In this document: positions 8,480-17,377 of the stretch, piece by piece
How the letters are laid out: every line of letters starts with the position of its first letter
Numbering within the stretch: position 1 is the stretch's first letter
Assembly (NCBI RefSeq): GCF_900187015.1
Contig: NZ_LT906479.1
Span: 2,480,001-2,544,000, forward strand
Origin: Serratia ficaria
GTDB lineage: Bacteria > Pseudomonadota > Gammaproteobacteria > Enterobacterales > Enterobacteriaceae
Length of the DNA stretch: 64,000 bases
Reading direction: 5' to 3'
The notes under the pieces: model-generated
What the model saw: the letters and a program-made list of their open reading frames with translations, nothing else
The model's database searches: none
What the model was told of the DNA's origin: nothing
Made by a program: the position numbers and the translations under genes

Positions 8480-9730
8480 TCAACGCAGCCGCGCGGCGCT
8501 TTCGCTCGCCGCGTCCAGCCCTTCCTGCGGCGTGACCTTGCCCTGCAGGATCTGCTGCAGATTCTGCTGCAGTCCGTTGGACATCCTTGAATAATCGGCG
8601 GTTTCCGGGCGTGACAACATCACGTTTAACGCCTGTTTGGCGGCGGCGATCAGCGGCTCCTGGCCTTTTTGCACCGCCGGATCATCATAGGAAGACTTCC
8701 AGATCGGCAGGCTCAGCCTGGCGTATTTGTCCTGCACCGGCTGCGAGGTCATGTAGCTGATGTACTGCCAGGCCTGATCGGGATGGGCGCTGGCCTTGGC
8801 GATGCCGAGGCCCATCGATCCGTTCACCGCCGCGACCTGGCCGTCGACCGATCCCGGCGCCGGAACGATGCCGATGTCGCCGGCCACTTTGCTCTGTTTC
8901 GGATCGTTGGCCATGTTGTACATATAGGTCCAGTTGAGGGCGAAGGCGGCGTCGCCGTTGGAGAAGGCCTTGCGCACGTCCTCTTCCAGATATTCGCGCG
9001 AGTTCGGGTTGGTCAGTCCCTTGTCCAGCGAGTCTTTCATGTAGTTGACCGCCTGCAGCGAGCCGGGGGAGGAGAAGCTGATTTTCCCCTGCTGAACGAA
9101 CTGCCCCTTGAAGGCCGACACCAGCGTGGTGTAGTCGCAGATCAGCGCTTCGGCCTGCGACCAGCTCCATACCAGCGGGTACTTGACCAGATTTTTCTGC
9201 TTGAGGATTTCCGCCTGCCGCGCCAGCTCCTGCCAGGTTTTCGGCGGGGCGCTGATGCCGGCCTTGGCCAACATCGCTTTGTTGTAATACAGGTATTTGG
9301 TGTCGAGGATCCACGGCATGCCCCAGCGCTTGTCCTTATAGGTGACGGTGGTCATGGCGCCGTCGAAGATCTTGCCGCTGTCGGCGGCGCTGATGCGCGA
9401 GGTGACGTCCTGCAGCAGGCCGAATTTGGTGAATTCGGCCGGCCAGATGGCGTCGAACAGCACCACGTCGTAGCCGTTGCTGCCGGCGCCGCGCGCCGCG
9501 ACGATTTTATCGTGCAGCGCTTCGTAGGGCACGAACTCCAGATTAACGGCGATATCCGGGTGCTGTTTGCTGAAGTCCGCGGTCATGGCGCGGATGTCGT
9601 TTTCGCTGTAGGCCGCCTGGGTCATGAACAGCGCGTTGATGCGCGTCGGGGCGGCGTTGGCGCAGGAAGCGCCGAACGCCAGGGCGGACAGGGTACAGAC
9701 CGCCGTGGCGGCAAGGGGTTGGCTTTTCAT
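8480..9730 (-). CDS. Extracellular sugar-binding protein (SBP family 1)
   Basis: Periplasmic solute-binding protein of 416 residues and first gene of the importer operon. A typical Sec signal peptide (MKSQPLAATAVCTLSALAFG, cleavage near ASCANA-A) is followed by the MalE/UgpB-like fold (DVVLFDAIWPAEF, NGDAAFALNWTYM, GSMGLGIAKAS). I chose ATG 9730 because GGAG stands nine bases before it; an in-frame ATG at 9754 would put extra residues before the signal peptide. The gene is divergent from the ROK regulator, with a small palindrome in the gap. Confidence 0.92.
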   Translation of the reverse strand: MKSQPLAATAVCTLSALAFGASCANAAPTRINALFMTQAAYSENDIRAMTADFSKQHPDIAVNLEFVPYEALHDKIVAARGAGSNGYDVVLFDAIWPAEFTKFGLLQDVTSRISAADSGKIFDGAMTTVTYKDKRWGMPWILDTKYLYYNKAMLAKAGISAPPKTWQELARQAEILKQKNLVKYPLVWSWSQAEALICDYTTLVSAFKGQFVQQGKISFSSPGSLQAVNYMKDSLDKGLTNPNSREYLEEDVRKAFSNGDAAFALNWTYMYNMANDPKQSKVAGDIGIVPAPGSVDGQVAAVNGSMGLGIAKASAHPDQAWQYISYMTSQPVQDKYARLSLPIWKSSYDDPAVQKGQEPLIAAAKQALNVMLSRPETADYSRMSNGLQQNLQQILQGKVTPQEGLDAASESAARLR

Positions 9731-9798
9731 TCGTGCGTTCTCCGGTGTTAACAAGCGTTGAACCGGAACCCTTGGGCAAACCAGGCGCCGGTTACTTA

Positions 9799-9811
9799 AA
9801 TCAATTTGATT
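9799..9811. promoter_or_regulatory. Palindrome between sugar ABC operon and ROK gene, candidate operator
   Basis: AATCAA-T-TTGATT is a perfect 6-1-6 palindrome in the 137-base divergent intergenic region, 69 bases from the binding-protein start and 57 from the ROK start. It is the best dyad in the gap and a natural candidate site for the adjacent ROK repressor. No binding evidence exists in the sequence itself. Confidence 0.4.
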
Positions 9812-9867
9812 GCTTTAATGGAGGGCACCATACTGCTAAGACGATTTCCCTTTCTGCATAGGCAGTT

Positions 9868-11040
9868 ATGACGACATCCGGCACTAACCTTGAACATGCT
9901 CGCGCACATAACCGGCGCGTAGTGATAGAGGCTATTCGTTTGCACGGCGAGCTGACCCGCGCCGAAATTGCCCGGCTGACGTCACTGACGCCGCAAACCG
10001 TTTCGAATATCGCGACGGAGCTGGAACGGGCCGGCATTCTCTCCTCGCACCTGCCGCGCCGCGCCGGCGGAAGGGGCCAACCGGCGACGCCGCTGACCCT
10101 GAACCCGAACAGCGCGTACTCCATCGGCATCCATCTGGATCACCAGACGCTGTTGATCATCGTCGTCGATTTATCAGGCAGCGTTCGCTTCCACCGGCTG
10201 ATTATGGTGCAAAAGCCCCAGCCTGCCGCCACCTTGAAACTGATTTGTGATGTACTGCAAGAAATGCGCCAGCAGCCGGATCTGGCGTGGGGCAAAATGC
10301 TCGGCATCGGCGTGGTGATGCCGGGGCCGTTTGGCGTGGAGGGGATTTCCTCGGTGGGGCCGACCACGCTCAACGGCTGGGAGAATACCGACGTGGTGGC
10401 CGATCTGGCGGCGCAGAGCGGGCTGCCGGTAACGCTGGAAAACGACGCTACCGTCGCCGCCATCGGCGAGCGTTTGCACGGGGTGGCCAAGCGGCTCAAT
10501 TCCTTTATTTATTTGTATCTCGGCACCGGGTTGGGGGCGGGGATCTTCACCGACGGGCGAATTTACACCGGCCATGCGCACAATGCTGGTGAGGTCGGCC
10601 ACATGATTGTGCAACCGGGCGGCAAAGACTGCTACTGCGGCAACCGGGGCTGCCTGGAGCGTTACGTTTCGCTGCAGGCGGCCTACGAGAGCTGCGGGCT
10701 GGATCCGATGCGCGCCATGCCGCAGGATCTGCTGGCGCTGCCGCAGGAAAAGCTCGATACCTGGCTGGATCTGGCGGCGCCGCCGCTGCGGCAGGCGATC
10801 AACATCATCGAATGCATGTTCGACGCCGAAGCGGTGATTATCGGCGGCCTGATGCCGGAAAGCCTGGTCGGGCAGCTGATTAAACGGCTGACGCCGCTGC
10901 ACCGTTCGGTGCGCAGCAAATACCTCGACGGCCTGCGGGTGCGGCTGGGCACCACCGGCGCCGATACGGCGGCGCTGGGGGCGGCGGCGTTGCCGCTGTT
11001 CGATGAATTCAACCCGCGCTATGAAGTGTTATTGAAATAA
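9868..11040 (+). CDS. ROK-family transcriptional regulator (NagC/XylR-like)
   Basis: Repressor of 390 residues. An N-terminal winged helix-turn-helix (GELTRAEIARLTSLTPQTVSNIATELE) is followed by a ROK sugar-binding domain with ENDATVAAIGE, the GTGLGAGIF phosphate loop, and the zinc site CYCGNRGCLE. It is divergent from the sugar ABC-kinase operon and most likely represses it until the sugar or sugar phosphate binds. The ROK domain may keep or have lost kinase activity. The ligand is not evident. Confidence 0.9.
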   Translation: MTTSGTNLEHARAHNRRVVIEAIRLHGELTRAEIARLTSLTPQTVSNIATELERAGILSSHLPRRAGGRGQPATPLTLNPNSAYSIGIHLDHQTLLIIVVDLSGSVRFHRLIMVQKPQPAATLKLICDVLQEMRQQPDLAWGKMLGIGVVMPGPFGVEGISSVGPTTLNGWENTDVVADLAAQSGLPVTLENDATVAAIGERLHGVAKRLNSFIYLYLGTGLGAGIFTDGRIYTGHAHNAGEVGHMIVQPGGKDCYCGNRGCLERYVSLQAAYESCGLDPMRAMPQDLLALPQEKLDTWLDLAAPPLRQAINIIECMFDAEAVIIGGLMPESLVGQLIKRLTPLHRSVRSKYLDGLRVRLGTTGADTAALGAAALPLFDEFNPRYEVLLK

Positions 11041-11068
11041 CCGCTTTCTGTTCCGGTTGGGCTATTCC

Positions 11069-11085
11069 TGCCCATTATTGGTGCA
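11069..11085 (+). promoter_or_regulatory. NtrC-like enhancer site upstream of guaD
   Basis: TGCCCATTATTGGTGCA matches the NtrC consensus TGCACTATATTGGTGCA at 14 of 17 positions, including the whole right half TTGGTGCA. It lies about 180 bases upstream of the predicted sigma-54 transcription start, a normal distance for an enhancer. This implies nitrogen-limitation control of guaD-xdhABC. Confidence 0.6.
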
Positions 11086-11101
11086 ACCCGCGGATTAAGC
11101 C

Positions 11102-11148
11102 AATATAAGCAAACGGTTGCTATTTCAAGGCAACCGTTTGCTTATATT
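11102..11148. repeat. 19-bp perfect inverted repeat made of two PurR-like boxes
   Basis: Arms 11102-11120 and 11130-11148 are exact reverse complements around a 9-base spacer. Each arm contains a PurR-type operator core: GCAAACGGTTGC (11109-11120) and GCAACCGTTTGC (11130-11141). Their centres are 21 bases apart, two helical turns. It lies 61 bases after the ROK stop and about 100 bases before the sigma-54 promoter of the purine operon. It may serve as a PurR operator pair or, as RNA, as a terminator for the ROK gene; a clean U-run is missing, which favours the operator view. Confidence 0.55.
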
Positions 11149-11233
11149 TCGCTTATTTCTTTCGCCGGACAATATTTTTCGAATAATTAATATCTCATTG
11201 TTTTAAATAAAAAAATTACAATAAAAAACCAAC

Positions 11234-11249
11234 TGGCACGCCGCTTGCT
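11234..11249 (+). promoter_or_regulatory. Sigma-54 promoter of guaD-xdhABC
   Basis: TGGCACG-CCGC-TTGCT is a perfect match to the -24/-12 consensus (TGGCACG-N4-TTGCW). The GG and GC pairs are at the required 12-base offset (GG from 11235, GC from 11247). The predicted start is near 11260, leaving a leader of about 95 bases before guaD. Together with the NtrC-like site this marks the operon as a nitrogen-scavenging one. Confidence 0.85.
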
Positions 11250-11353
11250 ATTCTTGAATCAACACCTGCGATCGTTAAAAGACCGCCATATTTCGTCGGG
11301 CTGAGCTCACTCAGCCGGATGCTGTGCGCTGGTCGCCAGAAAAGGAACGGCAA

Positions 11354-12685
11354 ATGAGCATGCAATTCACCACGGCTATCCGTGGCAATTTTTTCGATAT
11401 CGCCGCCTGCGTGGATGAACCGCAGCGGCTGGACGCGCAGCTGCGGCATATTCCCGACGGCCTGCTGTTGCTGAACGAGGGGACGATCGTCTGGCACGGC
11501 AGCTGGCGGCAGGGCGAGGCGCTGTTGCCGCCGGGTTTTGCGGTGACCGATTATCGCGACAAGCTGATCGTGCCGGGGTTTGTCGACAGCCACATTCATT
11601 ATCCGCAAACCGAAATGATAGGCGCTTATGGCGACCAACTGCTGGGGTGGCTGAAAAACTACACCTTCCCGACGGAAAGCCGCTTTGCCTGCGAAAAACA
11701 CGCCGGTGAAATGAGCGCCTTCTTTCTGCGGCAGCTGTTGAGCAACGGCACCACCACCGCGCTGGTGTTCGGCACCGTGCATCCGCAGTCGGTGGATGCG
11801 CTGTTCAGCCAGGCGGCGGCGCTGAACATGCGCCTGATCGCCGGCAAGGTGATGATGGATCGCCATGCGCCGCCGGCGCTGCTGGAGACCCCGGAACAGA
11901 GCTACCGCCAAACGCGGGCGCTGATCGAACGCTGGCACGGCAGGCAACGCCTGAGCTACGCCATTACGCCGCGCTTCGCGCCGACCAGCACGCCGGCCTT
12001 GCTGGCGCAGGTGCAGCGGCTGCGCGAAGAGTTTCCGGACGCGTATCTGCACACCCACCTGAGCGAGAACCCCGATGAAATCGCCTGGGTGAAAGCACTG
12101 TTTCCGGAAAGCCGCAGCTACCTGGACGTTTACCACCGCTACGGGCTGACCGGCGGCAAAAGCGTGTTCGCCCACTGCCTGCATCTGGAGGAACAGGAGT
12201 GGGACTGCCTGTGCCGAACCCGCTCGTCCATCGCCTTTTGCCCCACCTCCAACCTGTTCCTCGGCAGCGGGCTGTTCAACCTGCAAAAGGCCTGGCAGAA
12301 GCGGGTGAAGCTGGGTATCGGTACCGACGTGGGCGCCGGCACCACCTTCAACATGCTGCAGACGCTGGGCGAGGCCTATAAAGTGGGGCAGCTGCAGCGT
12401 TACAAGCTCTCCGCCTGCGAGGCGTTTTACCACGCTACCCTGGGCGGTGCGCGGGCGCTGGCGCTGGACGACAAGATCGGCAATTTCACCCCCGGTAAAG
12501 AGGCGGATTTCGTGGTGCTGGATCCGGCGGTATCGGCGTTGCAGAAGCTGCGGCATGAAAACAGCCCCGCGCTGGCGGACCAGCTGTTCGTGCTGATGAC
12601 GCTGGGGGACGACCGCAACATTTACCGCACCTACGTCGACGGCAAGGTGGTGTATCAGGCGCCTGCGCGCGAGGAGGCGGCATGA
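11354..12685 (+). CDS. guaD: Guanine deaminase
   Basis: Hydrolyses guanine to xanthine and ammonia in the cytoplasm. The 443 residues compare with 439 in E. coli GuaD, with the zinc site HIHYPQ (amidohydrolase HxH motif), THLSEN, the FAHC and GTDVGAG metal/catalytic blocks, and the very conserved segments FGTVHPQSVDALF and AGKVMMDR. The start at 11354 is preceded by AGGAA at good spacing; an in-frame ATG at 11324 has no ribosome site. The gene overlaps xdhA by four bases (ATGA), so product and next enzyme are made together: xanthine is passed to XdhABC. Confidence 0.95.
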   Translation: MSMQFTTAIRGNFFDIAACVDEPQRLDAQLRHIPDGLLLLNEGTIVWHGSWRQGEALLPPGFAVTDYRDKLIVPGFVDSHIHYPQTEMIGAYGDQLLGWLKNYTFPTESRFACEKHAGEMSAFFLRQLLSNGTTTALVFGTVHPQSVDALFSQAAALNMRLIAGKVMMDRHAPPALLETPEQSYRQTRALIERWHGRQRLSYAITPRFAPTSTPALLAQVQRLREEFPDAYLHTHLSENPDEIAWVKALFPESRSYLDVYHRYGLTGGKSVFAHCLHLEEQEWDCLCRTRSSIAFCPTSNLFLGSGLFNLQKAWQKRVKLGIGTDVGAGTTFNMLQTLGEAYKVGQLQRYKLSACEAFYHATLGGARALALDDKIGNFTPGKEADFVVLDPAVSALQKLRHENSPALADQLFVLMTLGDDRNIYRTYVDGKVVYQAPAREEAA

Positions 12686-14118
12686 TCCGGTTTCTGCTCA
12701 ATAACAGGTTGAAAAGCGAGGCGGCGCTCGACCCGAACACCACGCTGCTCAACTACCTGCGCCGCGATCTGGGGCGTTGCGGCACCAAAGAAGGCTGCGC
12801 TTCGGGCGACTGCGGCGCCTGCACCGTGGTGTTGGCGGAGCCGCATGACGGCGAGTTGCGCTACCGCAGCGTCAACGCCTGCCTGACGCTGGTCAGCGCG
12901 CTGCACGGCAGGCAGCTGATTACCGTGGAAGATTTGAAACAAAACGGCCGGCTGCACGGCGTGCAGCAGGCGATGGTGGACTGCCACGGCTCGCAGTGCG
13001 GGTTTTGTACGCCGGGCTTCGTAATGTCGATGTTCTGCCTGCAAAAAAATAGCGCCGATTATCGGCGCGAAGCGGCGCAGCAGGCGCTGGCCGGCAACCT
13101 GTGCCGCTGCACCGGCTATCGCCCCATTTTGGCGGCGGCGCAGCAGGCCTGTGAACGGCAAACCCCCGACGGCTTCGACCTGGAACGGCAACGGACGCTG
13201 CGGCAGCTGCAGGCTATCGAGCCCGCCAAATCGCAGGAGGCGGCCGGCAAGCGCTGCCTGATGCCGCAGACCCTCGACGAGCTGGCGGCGCTGTATCGGC
13301 AACACCCCCAGGCCAAACTGCTGGCGGGCGGCACCGATTTGGCGCTGGAAATCACCCAGCGCCATCAGGATCTGCCGCTGTTGATCGCGCTGGGCCAGGT
13401 GGCCGAGCTGAAGCGGACGCAGCGCGCGGACGGCAGGCTGACGATCGGCGCCGGGGCGACGCTGAGCGACCTGTACCCGCTGCTGGAGGGTTACCATCCG
13501 GCCTTTGGCGAGCTGCTGGCGCGCTTCGCCTCGCAGCAGATCCGCAATCAGGGCACGCTGGGCGGCAATATCGCCAACGCTTCGCCGATCGGCGACGGCG
13601 CGCCGCTGCTGCTGGCGCTGGATGCGCAGCTGATGCTGCGCTGCGGCGAACGGCGGCGCGCGCTGCCGCTGCGCCAGTTCTTCCTCGGCTATCGGCAAAC
13701 CGCGCTGCAGCCCGGCGAATTTATCGAAAGCATCTCGCTGCCGGCCGACGCGCCGGCGGACTTCCGCGCCTGGAAAGTGTCCAAACGACGGGAGGATGAC
13801 ATCTCCGCGGTGTGCGGCGCATTCAATCTGACCATCGAACAGGGGGTGGTGCGCGAGGCGCGGGTGGCGTTCGGCGGCATGGCGGCCACGCCGCAGCGCG
13901 CGCTGCGCTGCGAACAACGGCTGGTGGGCCAACCCTGGCGCAGGGCCACGGTGGAGCTGGCGGCGCAGGCCTTGGCGCAGGACTTCACCCCGCTGAGCGA
14001 TTTCCGCGCCAGCAGCGCTTACCGGCTGTTGGTGGCGCAAAACCTGCTGCGCCGTTATTTTATCGCGCTGACGGCGCCGCAAACGGCAATCGAGGTGACC
14101 GCCCATGAGCCACGCTAA
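12682..14118 (+). CDS. xdhA: Xanthine dehydrogenase XdhA (2Fe-2S and FAD subunit)
   Basis: Electron-transfer subunit of bipartite xanthine dehydrogenase, which oxidises hypoxanthine/xanthine to urate. 478 residues. The plant-ferredoxin-type 2Fe-2S domain has GCASGDCGACT (Cys 39, 44, 47). The second 2Fe-2S domain has CGFCTPG and CRCTGYRP. The CO-dehydrogenase-type FAD domain follows (LLAGGTDLALEITQ, LGGNIANASPIGDGAP) with a C-terminal CODH-like domain. The arrangement is the two-subunit bacterial type (Rhodobacter/Pseudomonas) rather than the three-subunit E. coli xdhABC. It overlaps guaD and xdhB. Confidence 0.94.
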   Translation: MIRFLLNNRLKSEAALDPNTTLLNYLRRDLGRCGTKEGCASGDCGACTVVLAEPHDGELRYRSVNACLTLVSALHGRQLITVEDLKQNGRLHGVQQAMVDCHGSQCGFCTPGFVMSMFCLQKNSADYRREAAQQALAGNLCRCTGYRPILAAAQQACERQTPDGFDLERQRTLRQLQAIEPAKSQEAAGKRCLMPQTLDELAALYRQHPQAKLLAGGTDLALEITQRHQDLPLLIALGQVAELKRTQRADGRLTIGAGATLSDLYPLLEGYHPAFGELLARFASQQIRNQGTLGGNIANASPIGDGAPLLLALDAQLMLRCGERRRALPLRQFFLGYRQTALQPGEFIESISLPADAPADFRAWKVSKRREDDISAVCGAFNLTIEQGVVREARVAFGGMAATPQRALRCEQRLVGQPWRRATVELAAQALAQDFTPLSDFRASSAYRLLVAQNLLRRYFIALTAPQTAIEVTAHEPR

Positions 14119-16480
14119 ACGCATCGAGTACAGCCAGCAACAGCTGGCCGCGCTTTTCCACCAGGGCTTGAGCAGCGGCGCAGGCCGCAGCCGCAAGCAT
14201 GAAAGCGCCGACAAACACGTCAGCGGCGAGGCGCACTACATTGACGATCGGCTGGAGTTCCCCAATCAGCTGCACCTGGCGGCGAAGCTGAGCGAGCGGG
14301 CGCATGCGCGGATCGAAAAACTGGACGTTTCCGCCTGTGCGGCTTTCCCCGGCGTGGTGCGGGTCATTACCTGGCGAGACGTACCGGGCGAGCTGGATAT
14401 CGCGCCGCTGACCCAGGGCGACCCGCTGCTGGCGAAAGATGAGGTGGAGTACCTCGGCCAGGTGATTGCGGTGGTGGCGGCCGAGGATCCGGAAATCGCC
14501 TGGCGCGCCGCACAGGCGATCCGGGTGGAGTATCAGGATCTGCCGGCGCAGCTGGACGTCACCCGGTCATTGCGCGAAGGCTATCTGGTACAGGAAGCGC
14601 ACCGCCATCAGCGCGGCGACGCCGATGCCGCGCTGGCGCAGGCGCAGCACCGCCTGCAGGGCGAGCTGCACGTCGGGGGCCAGGAACACTTTTATCTGGA
14701 AACCCAAATCGCCTCGGTGCTGCCGACCGAGGACGGCGGCATGCTGGTCTATTCATCGACCCAAAACCCGACCGAAATCCAGAAGCTGGTAGCCTCGGTG
14801 CTCAATCTGCCGATGCACCGGGTGACCGTCGACATGCGCCGCATGGGCGGCGGCTTTGGCGGCAAGGAGACCCAGGCGGGCGGCGCGGCCTGCCTGTGTG
14901 CCGTCGTCGCGCATCTTACCGGCCGGCCGGTCAAAATGCGCCTCAACCGCCGCGACGACATGCTGATCACCGGCAAACGTCACCCGTTTTATATTCGCTA
15001 CGACGTCGGTTTCAACGACGAGGGCCTGCTGAACGGGGTGAAAATCGATCTGGCGGGCAACTGCGGTTACTCGCTCGATCTCTCGGGCTCGATCGTCGAC
15101 CGCGCGATGTTCCATGCCGACAACGCCTATTTTCTGCAGGACGTGCTGATCGTCGGCCACCGCTGCAAGACCCACATCGCCTCCAACACCGCCTACCGCG
15201 GCTTCGGCGGGCCGCAGGGCATGATGGCCATCGAAGAAATCATGGATTGCATCGCCCGCTATCTGGCGCGCGATCCGCTGGCGGTGCGTAAAATCAATTA
15301 CTACGGCAAAGACCGGCGCAACGTCACCCATTACCATCAGCCGGTGGAGCAAAACCTGCTGCAGGAGATCACCGCCGAGCTGGAGCAGAGCGCCGACTAT
15401 CGGGCGCGCCGCGCCGCGATCCGCGATTTCAACGCGCAGAACCCGATCCTGAAGAAAGGGCTGGCGCTGACGCCGGTCAAATTCGGCATTTCCTTTACCG
15501 CCAGCTTCCTGAACCAGGCCGGCGCGCTGGTGCTGGTGTATACCGACGGCAGCATCCAGCTCAACCACGGCGGCACCGAAATGGGCCAGGGGCTGAACAC
15601 CAAGGTGGCGCAGATTGTCGCCGCGGTGTTTCAGGTGGATATCGCGCGCATTCAGATCACCGCCACCGACACCGGCAAAGTGCCCAATACCTCGCCGACC
15701 GCCGCCTCGTCCGGCACCGATCTGAACGGCAAGGCGGCGGAAAACGCCGCGCAGATCATCAAACGGCGGTTGGTGGACATGCTGGTCAAACAGCATGCCG
15801 TCAGCGCCGACCAGGTGGCGTTCAGCAATGGCCAGGTGCGGGTCGGCGAGCGCTACTTCAGCTTTGAGCAGGTGGTCGAGCAGGCCTATTTCAATCAGGT
15901 TTCGCTGGCCAGCACCGGTTACTACCGCACGCCGAAAATTTTCTACGATCGCGACCAAGCCAGCGGCCATCCGTTTTACTACTTCGCCTATGGCGCGGCC
16001 TGCGCGGAGGTGGTGATCGACACGCTGACCGGCGAATACCGGCTGCTGCGCGCCGACATCCTGCACGACGTCGGCGATTCGCTGAACCCGGCGATCGACA
16101 TCGGCCAGGTGGAGGGCGGTTTTGTGCAGGGCATGGGGTGGCTGACCAGCGAAGAGCTGGTGTGGGATGAGCAGGGCAAGCTGCTGACCAACGGCCCGGC
16201 CAGCTACAAAATCCCGGCGATTGGCGACGTGCCGGCCGATTTGCGCGTTCGGCTGCTGGAAAACCGCCAAAACCCGGAAGACACGGTATTTCATTCCAAG
16301 GCGGTGGGCGAACCGCCGTTTATGCTGGGCATCTCGGTGTGGTGCGCCATCAAGGACGCGGTGGCCAGCCTGGCGGACTATCGCCGGCAGCCCGCCATCG
16401 ACGCGCCGGCCACGCCGGAACGGGTGCTGTGGGGCGTACAGCAGATGCTGACCGCGGTGCGGGAGAACGGAGATGGATGA
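14105..16480 (+). CDS. xdhB: Xanthine dehydrogenase XdhB (molybdopterin subunit)
   Basis: Catalytic molybdenum subunit, 791 residues, that hydroxylates xanthine at C8. Visible blocks include GQEHFYLETQ, MGGGFGGKETQ (Mo-cofactor binding), AYRGFGGPQGM (substrate Arg/Phe region), NHGGTEMGQGLNTK, and the catalytic Glu in KAVGEPPFMLG near the C-terminus. It starts with a 14-base overlap into xdhA and overlaps xdhC by 8 bases. All residues expected for an active purine hydroxylase are present. Confidence 0.95.
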   Translation: MSHAKRIEYSQQQLAALFHQGLSSGAGRSRKHESADKHVSGEAHYIDDRLEFPNQLHLAAKLSERAHARIEKLDVSACAAFPGVVRVITWRDVPGELDIAPLTQGDPLLAKDEVEYLGQVIAVVAAEDPEIAWRAAQAIRVEYQDLPAQLDVTRSLREGYLVQEAHRHQRGDADAALAQAQHRLQGELHVGGQEHFYLETQIASVLPTEDGGMLVYSSTQNPTEIQKLVASVLNLPMHRVTVDMRRMGGGFGGKETQAGGAACLCAVVAHLTGRPVKMRLNRRDDMLITGKRHPFYIRYDVGFNDEGLLNGVKIDLAGNCGYSLDLSGSIVDRAMFHADNAYFLQDVLIVGHRCKTHIASNTAYRGFGGPQGMMAIEEIMDCIARYLARDPLAVRKINYYGKDRRNVTHYHQPVEQNLLQEITAELEQSADYRARRAAIRDFNAQNPILKKGLALTPVKFGISFTASFLNQAGALVLVYTDGSIQLNHGGTEMGQGLNTKVAQIVAAVFQVDIARIQITATDTGKVPNTSPTAASSGTDLNGKAAENAAQIIKRRLVDMLVKQHAVSADQVAFSNGQVRVGERYFSFEQVVEQAYFNQVSLASTGYYRTPKIFYDRDQASGHPFYYFAYGAACAEVVIDTLTGEYRLLRADILHDVGDSLNPAIDIGQVEGGFVQGMGWLTSEELVWDEQGKLLTNGPASYKIPAIGDVPADLRVRLLENRQNPEDTVFHSKAVGEPPFMLGISVWCAIKDAVASLADYRRQPAIDAPATPERVLWGVQQMLTAVRENGDG

Positions 16481-17261
16481 ATGGATTGAGGCGCTGGCCG
16501 CGCTGCGGCAACGCGGCGAACCCTGCGTGCTGGTCACGCTGGTGGATGAGCTTGGCTCCACGCCGCGCAACCGCGGCACCAAAATGCTGGTGACCGCCGA
16601 AGGGGCGGTCGATACCATCGGCGGCGGCCACCTGGAGTTTCAGGCGCTGGCGATCGCGCGCGACATGCTGCGGCAGGGCGTCAGCCGCCTGCGGCTGGAG
16701 CGTTTCCCGCTGGCGGCCCGGCTCGGCCAGTGCTGCGGCGGCGCCACCCGCGTGCTGTTCGAACCGCTGATCCCGCCGCGCCCGCAGATTGCGCTGTTCG
16801 GCGCCGGCCATGTCGGGCGCGCGCTGGTGAACATTCTCGCCACGCTGCCGTGCCGGGTGCGCTGGATAGACGCCCGCGCGGAGCAATTCCCGGCGCAAAT
16901 TCCCGCCGGGGTCAGCCGCATCGTCAGCGAAGATCCGCTCGAGGAGGTCGACGCCATGCCGGCGGGCGGTTATTTCATCGTGATGACCCACGACCACGCG
17001 CTGGATCTGGCGCTGGCGGAACGCATCCTGCGGCGCGGCGACGCCGGCTATTTCGGCCTGATCGGCTCGTTGACCAAGCGCAAACGCTTCGAATATAAGC
17101 TTGCCCAGCGCGGTCTCGGCGAAACGGCGATCGCCGCCATGCGCTGCCCGCTCGGCCTGCCGGACGTAAAAGGCAAGCTGCCGGCGGAAATCGCGGTGGC
17201 GGTGGCCGGAGAGATTGTGGCCTGCTATGGGCATAAATCAAGGTCTGGCTCGGATGTTTGA
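16473..17261 (+). CDS. xdhC: XdhC molybdenum-cofactor insertion/maturation factor
   Basis: Chaperone of 262 residues that binds the molybdenum cofactor, promotes its sulfuration and inserts it into XdhB; not a subunit of the mature enzyme. The XdhC/CoxI N-terminal domain (GSTPRNRGTKMLV, TIGGGHLEFQAL, LGQCCGGATRVLFE) is followed by a Rossmann domain (IALFGAGHVGRALV, MTHDHALDLALAE, GYFGLIGSLTKRKRF). The 8-base overlap with xdhB completes a tightly coupled guaD-xdhA-xdhB-xdhC operon. Confidence 0.94.
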   Translation: MDEWIEALAALRQRGEPCVLVTLVDELGSTPRNRGTKMLVTAEGAVDTIGGGHLEFQALAIARDMLRQGVSRLRLERFPLAARLGQCCGGATRVLFEPLIPPRPQIALFGAGHVGRALVNILATLPCRVRWIDARAEQFPAQIPAGVSRIVSEDPLEEVDAMPAGGYFIVMTHDHALDLALAERILRRGDAGYFGLIGSLTKRKRFEYKLAQRGLGETAIAAMRCPLGLPDVKGKLPAEIAVAVAGEIVACYGHKSRSGSDV

Positions 17262-17377
17262 CTTCTAATCACTTGTTTTTGCTCAAACTGATAACTGCGC
17301 CTAAGCTAGGATGTGACTCGGCGGGGGCGTCCGCTCCCCGCGAACTTATTCTGTGAACATGGAGGAGTTTCGATTTG

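Noticed and set aside
11299..11316. 7-bp hairpin GGCTGAG/CTCAGCC in the guaD leader as a riboswitch
   Set aside because: Too short and simple; no conserved purine-riboswitch junction or loop sequences (such as paired loops with a three-way junction) are visible.
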